From: Bordetella parapertussis
GTDB lineage: Bacteria > Pseudomonadota > Gammaproteobacteria > Burkholderiales > Burkholderiaceae_C
NCBI GenBank assembly: GCA_945871945.1
Contig: CAMBXY010000066.1
Coordinates: forward strand, 1-7,934
DNA: 7,934 nucleotides
Reading direction: 5' to 3'
The position numbers and the translations under genes are program-made. The notes under the pieces were generated by a model. It was not told the origin of the DNA and ran no database searches. It saw only the letters and a list, made by a program, of their open reading frames with translations. Positions 1 through 6,526 of this stretch are shown here, one piece after another (the stretch's first letter is position 1; the number at the start of each line of letters is the position of its first letter).

Positions 1-114
1 GCCAACTCCCTGTTGGATACGCGTTCAGTTCAGCAAAAGTTGGGTTTGACTATTCCCACTTGGCAATCTGGGGTGGACGAGGTTTTGGCCGCTTTGTGGG
101 CGCAACGTAGTTAA
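1..114 (+). CDS. rfbD: dTDP-4-dehydrorhamnose reductase, C-terminal end only
   Basis: Only the last 37 codons and the TAA stop (112-114) are in the window; the gene starts to the left. The visible tail contains NSLLDT, then KLGLTIPTWQSGVDEVL. This fits the conserved end of the RmlD/RfbD family, where an N-S-x-L-D-T element is followed by a G-L-x-x-P-x-W segment and a final helix. In that family the enzyme reduces dTDP-6-deoxy-L-lyxo-4-hexulose to dTDP-L-rhamnose with NAD(P)H in the cytoplasm, for O-antigen or other rhamnose-containing glycans. The Rossmann domain and catalytic Tyr/Lys lie outside the window, so the call rests on the tail alone. It converges on the exported-protein gene with only 12 bases between the stops, and I see no clear terminator hairpin there. 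Another NAD-dependent sugar epimerase/reductase is the main alternative. Confidence 0.7.
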   Translation, partial: ANSLLDTRSVQQKLGLTIPTWQSGVDEVLAALWAQRS

Positions 115-126
115 TAACTTCAGCAT

Positions 127-897
127 TTAACGCCAATATTTCCATTCAACGCCGATTTGTAAGCGCCGGTTAATCGGTTCATAAAATAAACCTTGCTGGC
201 CAGAGAGCAAACCTTTCACTTTGTCTGAGTCATCTATCCAAGTCCAACGGATATAAGGTGAATAAATTCCGCTGGCGGTGCTGTAATCTAACTGGGATTG
301 AAGATAAATACCCGTGTGCTGGGTGTTATTTAAGTCAATATATGTTTTGGAATTGACTTGAGAAAGTTTGGAGACATGTTTGCCTAGTAATAAAACCCCT
401 GCATCAATGCGCACCGATTTAACGGGCCCCAAAGCGCTCCAGTTTTCCCCACTTTCAGTAAAACGAAAAGGCAGCCAAAACTGGGTAGATTGGCGTTCAT
501 AGCCGCCATGACCGGTGGTGGTGAGACCTTCCACATTCAAATAATTGGAATGGGTATAAAAACCCAGTCCATAAGAGATAGTCGGCCACCGCGTTGAGGG
601 CCATAAAACTCGCCAACGGCTTTCAATATTGGGCACATTTTTCTTGGTGCCAGTGCCATCGCTGCTGTATTTTTGTAGCCCCACCAGTGCATCGGCTTCC
701 AATTGCGCTTGGCGCAAACCCAAGAGCGGGCGACTGCGCCAATGCAAGCCTATTTCTGGCCCCACCAGTTGCATGGATGGCTCGGCATAACGCTGCGCGC
801 CCAAGCTGTAACTCCACATACCTAACGGCGCAGGGGTTGTTTGACCCATGGCCATGAATGGAAGGCATAAAAACAAATAAATTAAGCGGTTCAGCAT
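127..897 (-). CDS. Exported protein of unknown function, probable outer-membrane beta-barrel
   Basis: I do not recognise the family. The 256-residue product starts with a signal peptide: Arg4, a hydrophobic run at residues 5-16, and likely cleavage near MAMG-QTT (about residue 18). The mature part is rich in Tyr, Trp, Gly and Ser, with short alternating polar/hydrophobic stretches (about 43-53, 66-77, 90-99, 106-116, 137-147, 160-171, 195-205, 211-220 and 245-255) separated by turns rich in Gly, Asn and Asp. This pattern suits an 8-10-stranded outer-membrane barrel, but the last residues are KYWR rather than a terminal Phe or Trp. The open frame extends upstream to 1026, but that stretch overlaps the H-NS gene and has no signal peptide, so I chose the ATG at 895-897. 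It has no good Shine-Dalgarno sequence and lies 25 bases after the H-NS stop, so co-transcription is likely. The gene is AT-richer than its neighbours (20 of 60 bases G+C at 301-360). Confidence 0.72.
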   Translation of the reverse strand: MLNRLIYLFLCLPFMAMGQTTPAPLGMWSYSLGAQRYAEPSMQLVGPEIGLHWRSRPLLGLRQAQLEADALVGLQKYSSDGTGTKKNVPNIESRWRVLWPSTRWPTISYGLGFYTHSNYLNVEGLTTTGHGGYERQSTQFWLPFRFTESGENWSALGPVKSVRIDAGVLLLGKHVSKLSQVNSKTYIDLNNTQHTGIYLQSQLDYSTASGIYSPYIRWTWIDDSDKVKGLLSGQQGLFYEPINRRLQIGVEWKYWR

Positions 898-922
898 TTG
901 GGTTGGCACAAATAATAAAAAA

Positions 923-1309
923 TTATTCGGCGGTTTTGATTTCGGCGGAGGCCAAAGTACCCGCAGCATGCAAAGCTTGTACCCATTGCGGCATACGGCC
1001 GCGGCCGGTCCAGGTATTGTCTGCATCAGCGGGATCGCGGTATTTAGGCGCTACTTTTTTGCCGGCGGTTGAGCGTTTTACTTTGCTTGTCTTGGCTGCA
1101 CTGGTTTTGGTGGCGGTTTTAACCTTTCCTTTGGCGCCCATAGCCTGGGCAATTTGGGCTGCTGTCAAACCAGCGCTTTGCGCAATTTGCACAATTTGCG
1201 CCAAGGATTTATCGTGACCACGCAACATCAAACGTTGTTCTTCTTTTTCCAATTTGATTCTGGCGGCGCGGATTTTTTCGAGTTGGGTGGTGGGGCTGGT
1301 ACGGGCCAT
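923..1309 (-). CDS. H-NS family nucleoid-associated DNA-binding protein
   Basis: A 128-residue basic protein with the architecture of betaproteobacterial H-NS-like proteins. A short charged helix (about residues 8-30, with KLEKEEQRL) would serve oligomerisation. A segment GLTAAQIAQAMG (47-58) follows, then a Lys/Ala/Thr-rich linker (60-88) resembling histone H1 tails. The signature H-NS C-terminal domain is at 89-110, with KYRDP, NTWTGRGR and PQW. The T-G-R-G-R core (101-105) is the loop known in H-NS to enter the minor groove of AT-rich DNA. The protein presumably silences AT-rich or horizontally acquired genes and organises the nucleoid. The start at 1307-1309 is backed by AGGAG (1316-1320) six bases upstream. 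The AT-rich region just upstream would suit autoregulation, which is typical of the family. The gene precedes an exported-protein gene on the same strand. Which paralogue (hns, bpH3 type or other) cannot be told. Confidence 0.93.
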   Translation of the reverse strand: MARTSPTTQLEKIRAARIKLEKEEQRLMLRGHDKSLAQIVQIAQSAGLTAAQIAQAMGAKGKVKTATKTSAAKTSKVKRSTAGKKVAPKYRDPADADNTWTGRGRMPQWVQALHAAGTLASAEIKTAE

Positions 1310-1343
1310 GAATATCTCCTGTTATATAAATAAATAAAAAAAC

Positions 1344-1371
1344 ATTATCTTCGAAATATTAATAAAGACAA
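1344..1371 (-). promoter_or_regulatory. Candidate sigma-70 promoter of the H-NS family gene
   Basis: On the minus strand a TTGTCT (-35, 1366-1371) is followed after 16 bases by GATAAT (-10, 1344-1349), matching 4 of 6 and 5 of 6 consensus bases. It lies about 35 bases upstream of the H-NS start codon, leaving a short leader that contains the AGGAG ribosome site. The region between is very AT-rich, with an A/T tract at 1322-1342. Such DNA offers many chance -10-like matches, so this is only the best of several candidates. Confidence 0.42.
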
Positions 1372-1404
1372 TATGCGTTCATCTTCTATTTTAATATATG
1401 TGTA

Positions 1405-1435
1405 GATTCAAACATTGAATCAAGTGATATTCAAA
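1405..1435. promoter_or_regulatory. Cluster of TTGAAT-type inverted repeats between the H-NS gene and argB
   Basis: A perfect 7-base inverted repeat, GATTCAA (1405-1411) and TTGAATC (1415-1421) with a 3-base spacer, is followed by a third half-site, ATTCAA (1429-1434), again inverted relative to the middle one. Three alternating half-sites in 30 bases suggest a protein-binding site rather than an RNA hairpin, because no T-run follows on either strand. It sits in the 198-base divergent control region, upstream of the proposed promoter of the H-NS gene and about 75 bases before argB. The binding protein is unknown. AT-rich DNA makes short A/T palindromes more likely by chance, so the call is tentative. 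Confidence 0.4.
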
Positions 1436-1507
1436 GCGTTGGCGGCCCAACAGGTGCATAGGCTGAGCCAATACGGCACAATCAGTCCAACTTTGTGAAT
1501 TAACCCC

Positions 1508-2404
1508 ATGGCGCCCTCATCCACACCTTCCCTAGCCCTTAGCGACCAAGCTGACATATTGGCCCGCGCACTGCCTTATATACGCAAGTTCCACGGCAAA
1601 ACCTTGGTCATCAAATACGGTGGTAACGCCATGACCGACCCGTTGTTACAAGCGGGTTTCGCCCAAGATGTGGTGTTGCTCAAACTGGTGGGCATGAACC
1701 CCGTGGTGGTTCACGGCGGTGGGCCGCAAATTGAAAACGCCTTGCAGCGCTTGGGTAAAAAAGGCGAGTTCATTCAAGGCATGCGGGTGACAGACGCGGA
1801 AACCATGGAAGTGGTGGAGTGGGTGTTGGCCGGCGAAGTGCAGCAAGACATCGTGGGTTTGATCAACCAAGCGGGTGGTAAAGCGGTGGGTCTGACCGGT
1901 CGGGATGGCGGCATGATACGAGCGCGCCAACTCAAGATGCACGACGCCCAAGACCCCAGCAAAGAAGTTAATGTGGGGCAGGTGGGTGACATCGTCAGCA
2001 TTGACCCCAGCGTGGTCAAAGCCTTGCAAGACGACGCCTTCATTCCCGTCATCAGCCCCATCGGTTTTGGCGAAATGAATGAGAGTTACAACATCAACGC
2101 CGACTTGGTGGCCTCCAAGCTCGCCACGGTGTTGAAAGCTGAAAAACTTGTGCTGCTCACCAACACCGAAGGCGTGCTCGACAAATCGGGCAAGCTGCTG
2201 GGCGATTTAAGCGCCAGGCAAATCGACGCCTTGTTTGCCGATGGCACCCTCAGTGGCGGCATGTTGCCCAAAATCAGCGGGGCGCTTGATGCCGCCAAAA
2301 GCGGGGTCAACGCTGTGCATATCATTGACGGGCGCGTACCTCACGCTTTGCTGCTGGAAATTCTCACTGATCAAGCTTTTGGTACCCTGATACGTTCGCA
2401 CTGA
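1508..2404 (+). CDS. argB: N-acetylglutamate kinase (arginine biosynthesis)
   Basis: The 298-residue protein is a complete amino-acid-kinase-fold enzyme. It phosphorylates N-acetyl-L-glutamate with ATP, the second step of cyclic or linear arginine synthesis in the cytoplasm. Visible motifs are IKYGGNAM (35-42, with the phosphate-binding Lys36), VHGGGPQI (68-75), GMRVTD (91-96, substrate Arg), the NINADL segment (195-200, catalytic Asp199) and GGMLPK (250-255, Lys255). The N-terminal segment [17 protein letters not shown] (15-31) matches the extra helix of the hexameric, arginine-inhibited enzymes, and the C-terminal [14 protein letters not shown] region carries the regulatory-site signature. 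Feedback inhibition by arginine is therefore likely. The start is well bounded: an in-frame stop lies at 1496-1498 and ATG 1508 is the first ATG after it, although no Shine-Dalgarno sequence is visible. slmA follows after 17 bases. Confidence 0.97.
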   Translation: MAPSSTPSLALSDQADILARALPYIRKFHGKTLVIKYGGNAMTDPLLQAGFAQDVVLLKLVGMNPVVVHGGGPQIENALQRLGKKGEFIQGMRVTDAETMEVVEWVLAGEVQQDIVGLINQAGGKAVGLTGRDGGMIRARQLKMHDAQDPSKEVNVGQVGDIVSIDPSVVKALQDDAFIPVISPIGFGEMNESYNINADLVASKLATVLKAEKLVLLTNTEGVLDKSGKLLGDLSARQIDALFADGTLSGGMLPKISGALDAAKSGVNAVHIIDGRVPHALLLEILTDQAFGTLIRSH

Positions 2405-2421
2405 CTTTCAAGGAGTGTTCG

Positions 2422-3051
2422 ATGGCCACCGCACAACCCAGCAGTACGTCCTCTGATGCCCAGACCTTGCCACGCAAGCGACCCAAGCCCGGTGAGCGGC
2501 GTATTCAAATATTGCAGACCTTGGCGGCCATGCTCGAGCAGCCCGGGGCTGAGCGCATCACCACAGCAGCCTTGGCCGCGCGCCTCGAGGTGTCTGAGGC
2601 GGCGCTGTACCGGCATTTCGCCAGCAAGGCGCAAATGTTTGAAGGCCTTATCGAGTTCATTGAAACCAGCATCTTCAGTTTGCTCAACCAAATTGCCGAA
2701 AGCCACGACGCTTCGGTGCAAAAAGCGCGTCATATGGTGACAGTGTTGTTGCAGTTCGCCCAGCGCAACCCGGGCATGGCGCGGGTCATGGTGGGCGACG
2801 CCTTGGTGTTTGAAAACGACCGCCTCGAGCAGCGCATGAACCAGTTTTTCGATCGCTTTGAGTCCAGCTTGCGGCTGGTGTTGCGTGAACAAGCGCAGGC
2901 GCAGGCTTCGCTCACACCTTCTGTAGACGCCAATGTGCAAGCCTCGGTGTTGCTGTCGTTTGTGGTGGGACGCTTGCAGCGCTTTGCGCGCAGCGGCTAC
3001 AAGCGCTTGCCTACCGAGCACTTAGACGCCAGTTTGGCGCTCATCACATAA
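2422..3051 (+). CDS. slmA: Nucleoid occlusion factor SlmA (TetR fold)
   Basis: The 209-residue protein matches SlmA throughout. A basic N-terminus (PRKRPKPGERR) is followed by a TetR-type helix-turn-helix at about 44-68, with ITTAALAARLEVSEAALYRHF. Next come the SlmA-typical SKAQMFEGLIEFIE (68-81), QRNPGMARVMVGDALVFENDRL (split across 114-135) and FFDRFESSLRLVLRE (142-156). In Escherichia coli SlmA bound to its chromosomal sites blocks FtsZ ring assembly over unsegregated DNA. The start has a strong AAGGAG (2410-2415) six bases upstream. The gene is 17 bases after argB and probably shares its transcript. The protein is slightly longer than the E. coli form because of a longer N-terminal tail of about 20 residues. 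Its stop codon overlaps the end of the convergent dehydratase gene by 8 bases. A generic TetR repressor is less likely given the extended similarity beyond the helix-turn-helix. Confidence 0.88.
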   Translation: MATAQPSSTSSDAQTLPRKRPKPGERRIQILQTLAAMLEQPGAERITTAALAARLEVSEAALYRHFASKAQMFEGLIEFIETSIFSLLNQIAESHDASVQKARHMVTVLLQFAQRNPGMARVMVGDALVFENDRLEQRMNQFFDRFESSLRLVLREQAQAQASLTPSVDANVQASVLLSFVVGRLQRFARSGYKRLPTEHLDASLALIT

Positions 3052-4570
3052 CCGCGCCGAGTTGCCAAGGCACAAACTCGTTTTGCCCATAGCCGTGGCT
3101 CTCGCTTTTGCTGGTCTGTCCTGAAGCACAAGCAATGATGGCTTGAAATATTTCCTCGCCCTTGGCTTGCACCGTACTTTCACCATCCACAATATCGCCG
3201 CAGTTGATGTCAATGTCATCGGCTTGGCGCTGCCACAAAGCGCTGTTGGTAGAGAGTTTGAGGGAAGGGGCGGGCGCACAGCCATAGGCTGACCCGCGGC
3301 CGGTGGTGAAGCAAATCAGGTTGGCCCCGCCCGCCACCTGACCGGTGGCGCTGACCGGGTCGTAGCCCGGCGTGTCCATGTAGACAAAGCCATGGGCGGT
3401 GACTTTCTCTGCGTACTCGTACACCGCTTGCAAATTGCTGGTGCCGCCTTTAGCCACCGCGCCCAATGATTTTTCCAAAATCGTGGTGAGGCCGCCGGCT
3501 TTGTTGCCAGGCGAGGGGTTGTTGTTCATCTCGCCTTGGTGCATGGCGGTGTAGTGCTCCCACCAGCGTATGCGCGCGACCAGTTTTTCGCCTACTTCGC
3601 GGCGCACCGCACGGCGTGTGAGCAAATGTTCTGCGCCATAAATTTCTGGGGTTTCGCTGAGGATGGCGGTGCCGCCGTGCGCCACCAACAGGTCGACCGC
3701 TGCACCCAAGGCGGGGTTGGCGCTGATGCCCGAATAACCGTCCGAGCCGCCGCACTGCAATCCCACGGTGATGTGGGCGACGCTGCAAGGCTGGCGTTGG
3801 GCGAGATTGGCTGTGGGCAACATGGCGGTGATCAAAGCTATGCCCTTGGCCACCGTGAGGCGGGTGCCGCCGCTGTCTTGGATATTGAAAGTTTGCAGCA
3901 TGCTGTCCTCTTTCAAGCCACTGTGCGACAGCCAAGACTTCAGTTGATTGGCTTCACAACCCAAGCCCACCGCCAACACGCCGACGAAATTGGGGTGGGT
4001 GGCGTAACCCGCCAAGGTGCGCTCCAACACCTGCATGCCCAAACCCTCGGTGTCCATGCCGCAGCCGCTGCCGTGGGTGAGTGCCACCACGCCATCGACG
4101 TTGGGGAAGTCGGCCAAGGCCGAGGGGTTGAGGGTTTTGGAAAAATGGTCTGCGATGGCGCGAGCCACCGTGGCCGAGCAGTTCACGCTAGACAGCACAC
4201 CCAGATAGTTGCGCGTGGCCACGCGGCCATCAGCGCGCACATAGCCCATGAACTCGGCGTGCAGGGGTGCCGCCACGGGTTTGACATCGGCGCAAAACGC
4301 ATAGTCGCGGGCAAAGTCACCCTTGTTGGCTCCCATGTCAAGGTTGTGGGTGTGCACATGCTCACCCGCCGCGATGTCTTTGCAGGCAAAGCCAATGATT
4401 TGGTTGTAGCGACGCACAGGCGCACCCGAGGCTATGGCGCGGGTGGCCACTTTGTGCCCAGGCGGGATGAGGCCGCGCACCGCAATGCTCTCCACGCTGG
4501 CGCCTGAGAGCAGTTGTTGGCGGGCGATGACCACATCATCGGCGGGGTGCAGGCGTATGCAAGTGTTCAT
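3044..4570 (-). CDS. UxaA/GarD-family sugar-acid dehydratase (altronate dehydratase-like)
   Basis: The 508-residue protein has the full architecture of altronate (UxaA, about 495 residues) and galactarate (GarD, about 523) dehydratases. An N-terminal SAF domain (about 1-95) contains PPGHK (36-40) and AAGEHVHTHN (67-76); its histidines are metal-binding candidates. A central domain has RNYLG (120-124), GSGCGMD (167-173) and VGLGCEANQ (201-209). The C-terminal domain has LQCGGSDG (271-278), GISANPALG (281-289), NPSPGNKAGGLTT (351-363) and FTTGRGSAYG (421-430). The family removes water from aldonates or aldarates to give 2-keto-3-deoxy acids, usually with Fe(II) or another divalent metal. The start at 4568-4570 gives the expected N-terminus (IRLHPADDVV). 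The frame stays open to 5131, but that part lies inside dctM. It follows dctM by 11 bases, which points to an imported aldonate. By its neighbours L-fuconate, L-galactonate or D-arabinonate are better guesses than altronate. Confidence 0.9.
   Translation of the reverse strand: MNTCIRLHPADDVVIARQQLLSGASVESIAVRGLIPPGHKVATRAIASGAPVRRYNQIIGFACKDIAAGEHVHTHNLDMGANKGDFARDYAFCADVKPVAAPLHAEFMGYVRADGRVATRNYLGVLSSVNCSATVARAIADHFSKTLNPSALADFPNVDGVVALTHGSGCGMDTEGLGMQVLERTLAGYATHPNFVGVLAVGLGCEANQLKSWLSHSGLKEDSMLQTFNIQDSGGTRLTVAKGIALITAMLPTANLAQRQPCSVAHITVGLQCGGSDGYSGISANPALGAAVDLLVAHGGTAILSETPEIYGAEHLLTRRAVRREVGEKLVARIRWWEHYTAMHQGEMNNNPSPGNKAGGLTTILEKSLGAVAKGGTSNLQAVYEYAEKVTAHGFVYMDTPGYDPVSATGQVAGGANLICFTTGRGSAYGCAPAPSLKLSTNSALWQRQADDIDINCGDIVDGESTVQAKGEEIFQAIIACASGQTSKSESHGYGQNEFVPWQLGAVM
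3058..3084 (+). terminator. Possible terminator of the argB-slmA transcript
   Basis: Six bases after the slmA stop, CGAGTT (3058-3063) and AACTCG (3075-3080) form a perfect 6-base-pair stem with an 11-base loop. The loop includes GCC and GGC, which could pair in part. The stem is followed by TTTT (3081-3084). The T-run is short and interrupted by GCCC, so termination may be weak. The element lies inside the last codons of the convergent dehydratase gene and is therefore also constrained as protein-coding sequence on the other strand. Confidence 0.38.
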
Positions 4571-4581
4571 AAGAATTGAAA

Positions 4582-5979
4582 TCAAGAAGCCATCAAACGG
4601 GGCAGCCACAGGGCAATGCTGGGCACGTAGGTGATCAACAGCAGGCTGCCCAGCAGTGGAACCAACCACGGCAAGATGGCCATGGTGGTGCGCTCGACGC
4701 TGAGCTTGGCCACCCGCGCCAGCACAAACAGCACCATGCCCATGGGCGGGTGCAGCAGGCCAATCATCAGGTTGAGCACCATGATCAAGCCAAAATGAAC
4801 CAAGTCGATACCGAGTTGCTGGCAGATGGGAACCAAAATCGGCACAAGAATGGTGATGGCGGCGGTGGGTTCTAAAAAGCAGCCCACAAACAGCATGAGC
4901 AAATTGGCCAGCAGCAAAAACTGCCAAGGTTGATCGGTGACGCCCAAAACCCATTGACCAATCGCGGCGGTCACACCGGTGGCGGTGAGCAACCAACCAA
5001 AAATACTGGCGGCGGCAACGATGAACAACACCGTGGCGGTGGTCTCTACTGTGTCGAGACAAATTTTCACAAACAGCTTGAAGTGCAAGGTGCGGTACCA
5101 AGTAAAACCCAAAATCATCGCCCAGACACACGCCGCAATCGCCCCTTCGGTAGGGGTGAACACCCCAGTGGTCATGCCGCCAATCAACAGCACCGGCGTC
5201 ATGATGGGCAGCACGGCTTGAAAGTTAAACAGTTTGTCAGCGGCAAACAGCAGCAGCAAACCCACCAGCACCGTGACCTGAGGCTGGGTGCCCAGATCGG
5301 TGATCAACCACCACACCACCAAGGGCCAAGCCACGACCACCAAGCTCTCTGTCAAGGCTTTGAGCAATGTGGGCCAGTCAAACTTGACATCTCCACCCCA
5401 GTCATTTTTATGGGCGAAATAGGCCACTGTGAGCATCATCAACAAAGCCATGACCATGCCGGGAACAATGCCCGCCAAAAACAGCGAACCCACAGAGACA
5501 TTGGCCATCATGCCGTAGATCACAAACGGCAAGCTGGGCGGAATGATGGGCCCCAAGGTGGCCGAGGCGGCGGTGACACCCACCGCAAATTCGGCGTCAT
5601 AGCCATGGTCGGTCATGGCTTTGACCTCTATCGTGCCCAAGCCTGCAGCGTCCGCGATGGCTGTGCCACTCATGCCGGCAAACACCACCGAGCCCACCAC
5701 ATTCACATGGCCTAAGCCGCCTTTGAGCCAACCCACCAGCGCCAGCGCATAGCTGTAAATGCGCTGGGTGATGCCCGCCGTGTTCATCAGGTTGCCCGCC
5801 AAAATAAAAAACGGCACCGCCAGCAAAGGGAAGCTGTCTATGCCCGAGACCATGCGGTGCACCACCACAAAGGGCGGCGAACTGGGCACGAACAAAAGGT
5901 AGATGAGCGAGGCAGCGGCCATGGCCATGGCCACCGGCAAACCACCACTGAGCAAAAACAGAAAAATGATTTTTAACAT
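4582..5979 (-). CDS. dctM: TRAP transporter large membrane subunit (DctM type)
   Basis: The 465-residue, highly hydrophobic protein is the ion-coupled transport subunit of a tripartite ATP-independent periplasmic transporter in the inner membrane. Family marks are FPLLAVPFFILAGNLM (50-65), VFAGMSGTAIADAAGLGTI (99-117), ASATLGPIIPPSLPFVIYG (138-156), GVFTPTEGAIAA (272-283) and LEPTAAITILVPILVP (369-384). Typical DctM proteins have about 425-430 residues. The surplus here lies around residues 211-255, where an extra hydrophobic stretch (about 213-228) and another (235-246) precede the usual IMTPVLLIGGM segment. The start at 5977-5979 follows the dctQ stop by 7 bases and has only a weak Shine-Dalgarno sequence, so translational coupling is plausible. 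The stop is 11 bases before the dehydratase gene. The substrate cannot be read from this subunit. Confidence 0.95.
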   Translation of the reverse strand: MLKIIFLFLLSGGLPVAMAMAAASLIYLLFVPSSPPFVVVHRMVSGIDSFPLLAVPFFILAGNLMNTAGITQRIYSYALALVGWLKGGLGHVNVVGSVVFAGMSGTAIADAAGLGTIEVKAMTDHGYDAEFAVGVTAASATLGPIIPPSLPFVIYGMMANVSVGSLFLAGIVPGMVMALLMMLTVAYFAHKNDWGGDVKFDWPTLLKALTESLVVVAWPLVVWWLITDLGTQPQVTVLVGLLLLFAADKLFNFQAVLPIMTPVLLIGGMTTGVFTPTEGAIAACVWAMILGFTWYRTLHFKLFVKICLDTVETTATVLFIVAAASIFGWLLTATGVTAAIGQWVLGVTDQPWQFLLLANLLMLFVGCFLEPTAAITILVPILVPICQQLGIDLVHFGLIMVLNLMIGLLHPPMGMVLFVLARVAKLSVERTTMAILPWLVPLLGSLLLITYVPSIALWLPRLMAS

Positions 5980-5986
5980 GCAGGTC

Positions 5987-6526
5987 TTAGAAGGTGTCGG
6001 GGCGCTCGAGCAGGCTAAAACCTTGTTGCCAATGTCGCCGCATCACCCACACTGCACGCCAGGTCATCAACACAAAAGCCAACAACACCACGCCGTAGAC
6101 GAGGTTCATGGGCAGGTTGACGATGGTCATTTGGTAGTTACCCATTTTTTGCATCAACAGCCAAGTGAGATAGCTGCAACAGGCCAAAAAAGCCACGCGC
6201 AAGCCATCGGTCAGAAAAGACACCCCGCGTGCCACGCCGCTGGGCATAAAGCGGTAGAAAAAATCCACTTGGATATGGTTGTTTTTAGCTACCCCTATGA
6301 CCGCGCCAATAAACACCGTGGCAATCAGCAAATAGCGGGCGATTTCTTCGGTCCAAGCGGCTGAGTCGTTGAACACATAGCGGGTAATGAACTGGTAGAG
6401 AACCGTTAAGCCCAGCGCCCAGAAAAAAAACAGCGCCAACCAAGCCTCGGCAATCGTGGCCGAGAGGTCTACGGTTTCATCCGCTTGACCAAACGAGGCG
6501 GCCAAGTTGTCGAGATCGCCACTCAT
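5987..6526 (-). CDS. dctQ: TRAP transporter small membrane subunit (DctQ type)
   Basis: The 179-residue protein has four predicted membrane helices (about 25-47, 64-80, 102-126 and 138-160), the usual DctQ layout. The family motif is clear: FITRYVFNDSAAWTEEIARYLLI (46-68, with the Arg-Tyr-Val-Phe and Glu-Glu positions), then GVAKNNHIQVD (78-88). DctQ forms the inner-membrane complex with DctM and serves it as a scaffold and docking platform for the binding protein. The N-terminal tail of about 24 polar residues before the first helix is somewhat long. The ATG (6524-6526) overlaps the dctP stop as ATGA (6523-6526), a classic sign of translational coupling. The gene ends 7 bases before dctM. 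Confidence 0.93.
   Translation of the reverse strand: MSGDLDNLAASFGQADETVDLSATIAEAWLALFFFWALGLTVLYQFITRYVFNDSAAWTEEIARYLLIATVFIGAVIGVAKNNHIQVDFFYRFMPSGVARGVSFLTDGLRVAFLACCSYLTWLLMQKMGNYQMTIVNLPMNLVYGVVLLAFVLMTWRAVWVMRRHWQQGFSLLERPDTF

Noticed and set aside
898..1026. N-terminal extension of the exported-protein reading frame by 43 codons
   Set aside because: It lies over the 3' end of the H-NS gene in another frame, has no Shine-Dalgarno sequence, and would bury a good signal peptide in the interior of the protein.
3536..4507. Long plus-strand open frame of 323 codons opposite the dehydratase gene
   Set aside because: The translation is rich in His, Gly, Ala and Arg with no domain, as expected from the antisense of a codon-biased gene. 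The minus-strand frame carries all family motifs.
4571..5131. Upstream extension of the dehydratase reading frame (same strand, open to 5131)
   Set aside because: It is a shadow of dctM. The family N-terminus begins exactly at the ATG at 4568-4570, and the upstream translation has no recognisable domain.
4930..5715. Plus-strand open frame of 261 codons opposite dctM
   Set aside because: The product is rich in His, Gln and Gly, typical of the complement of a hydrophobic membrane protein. No ribosome site or known motif is present.
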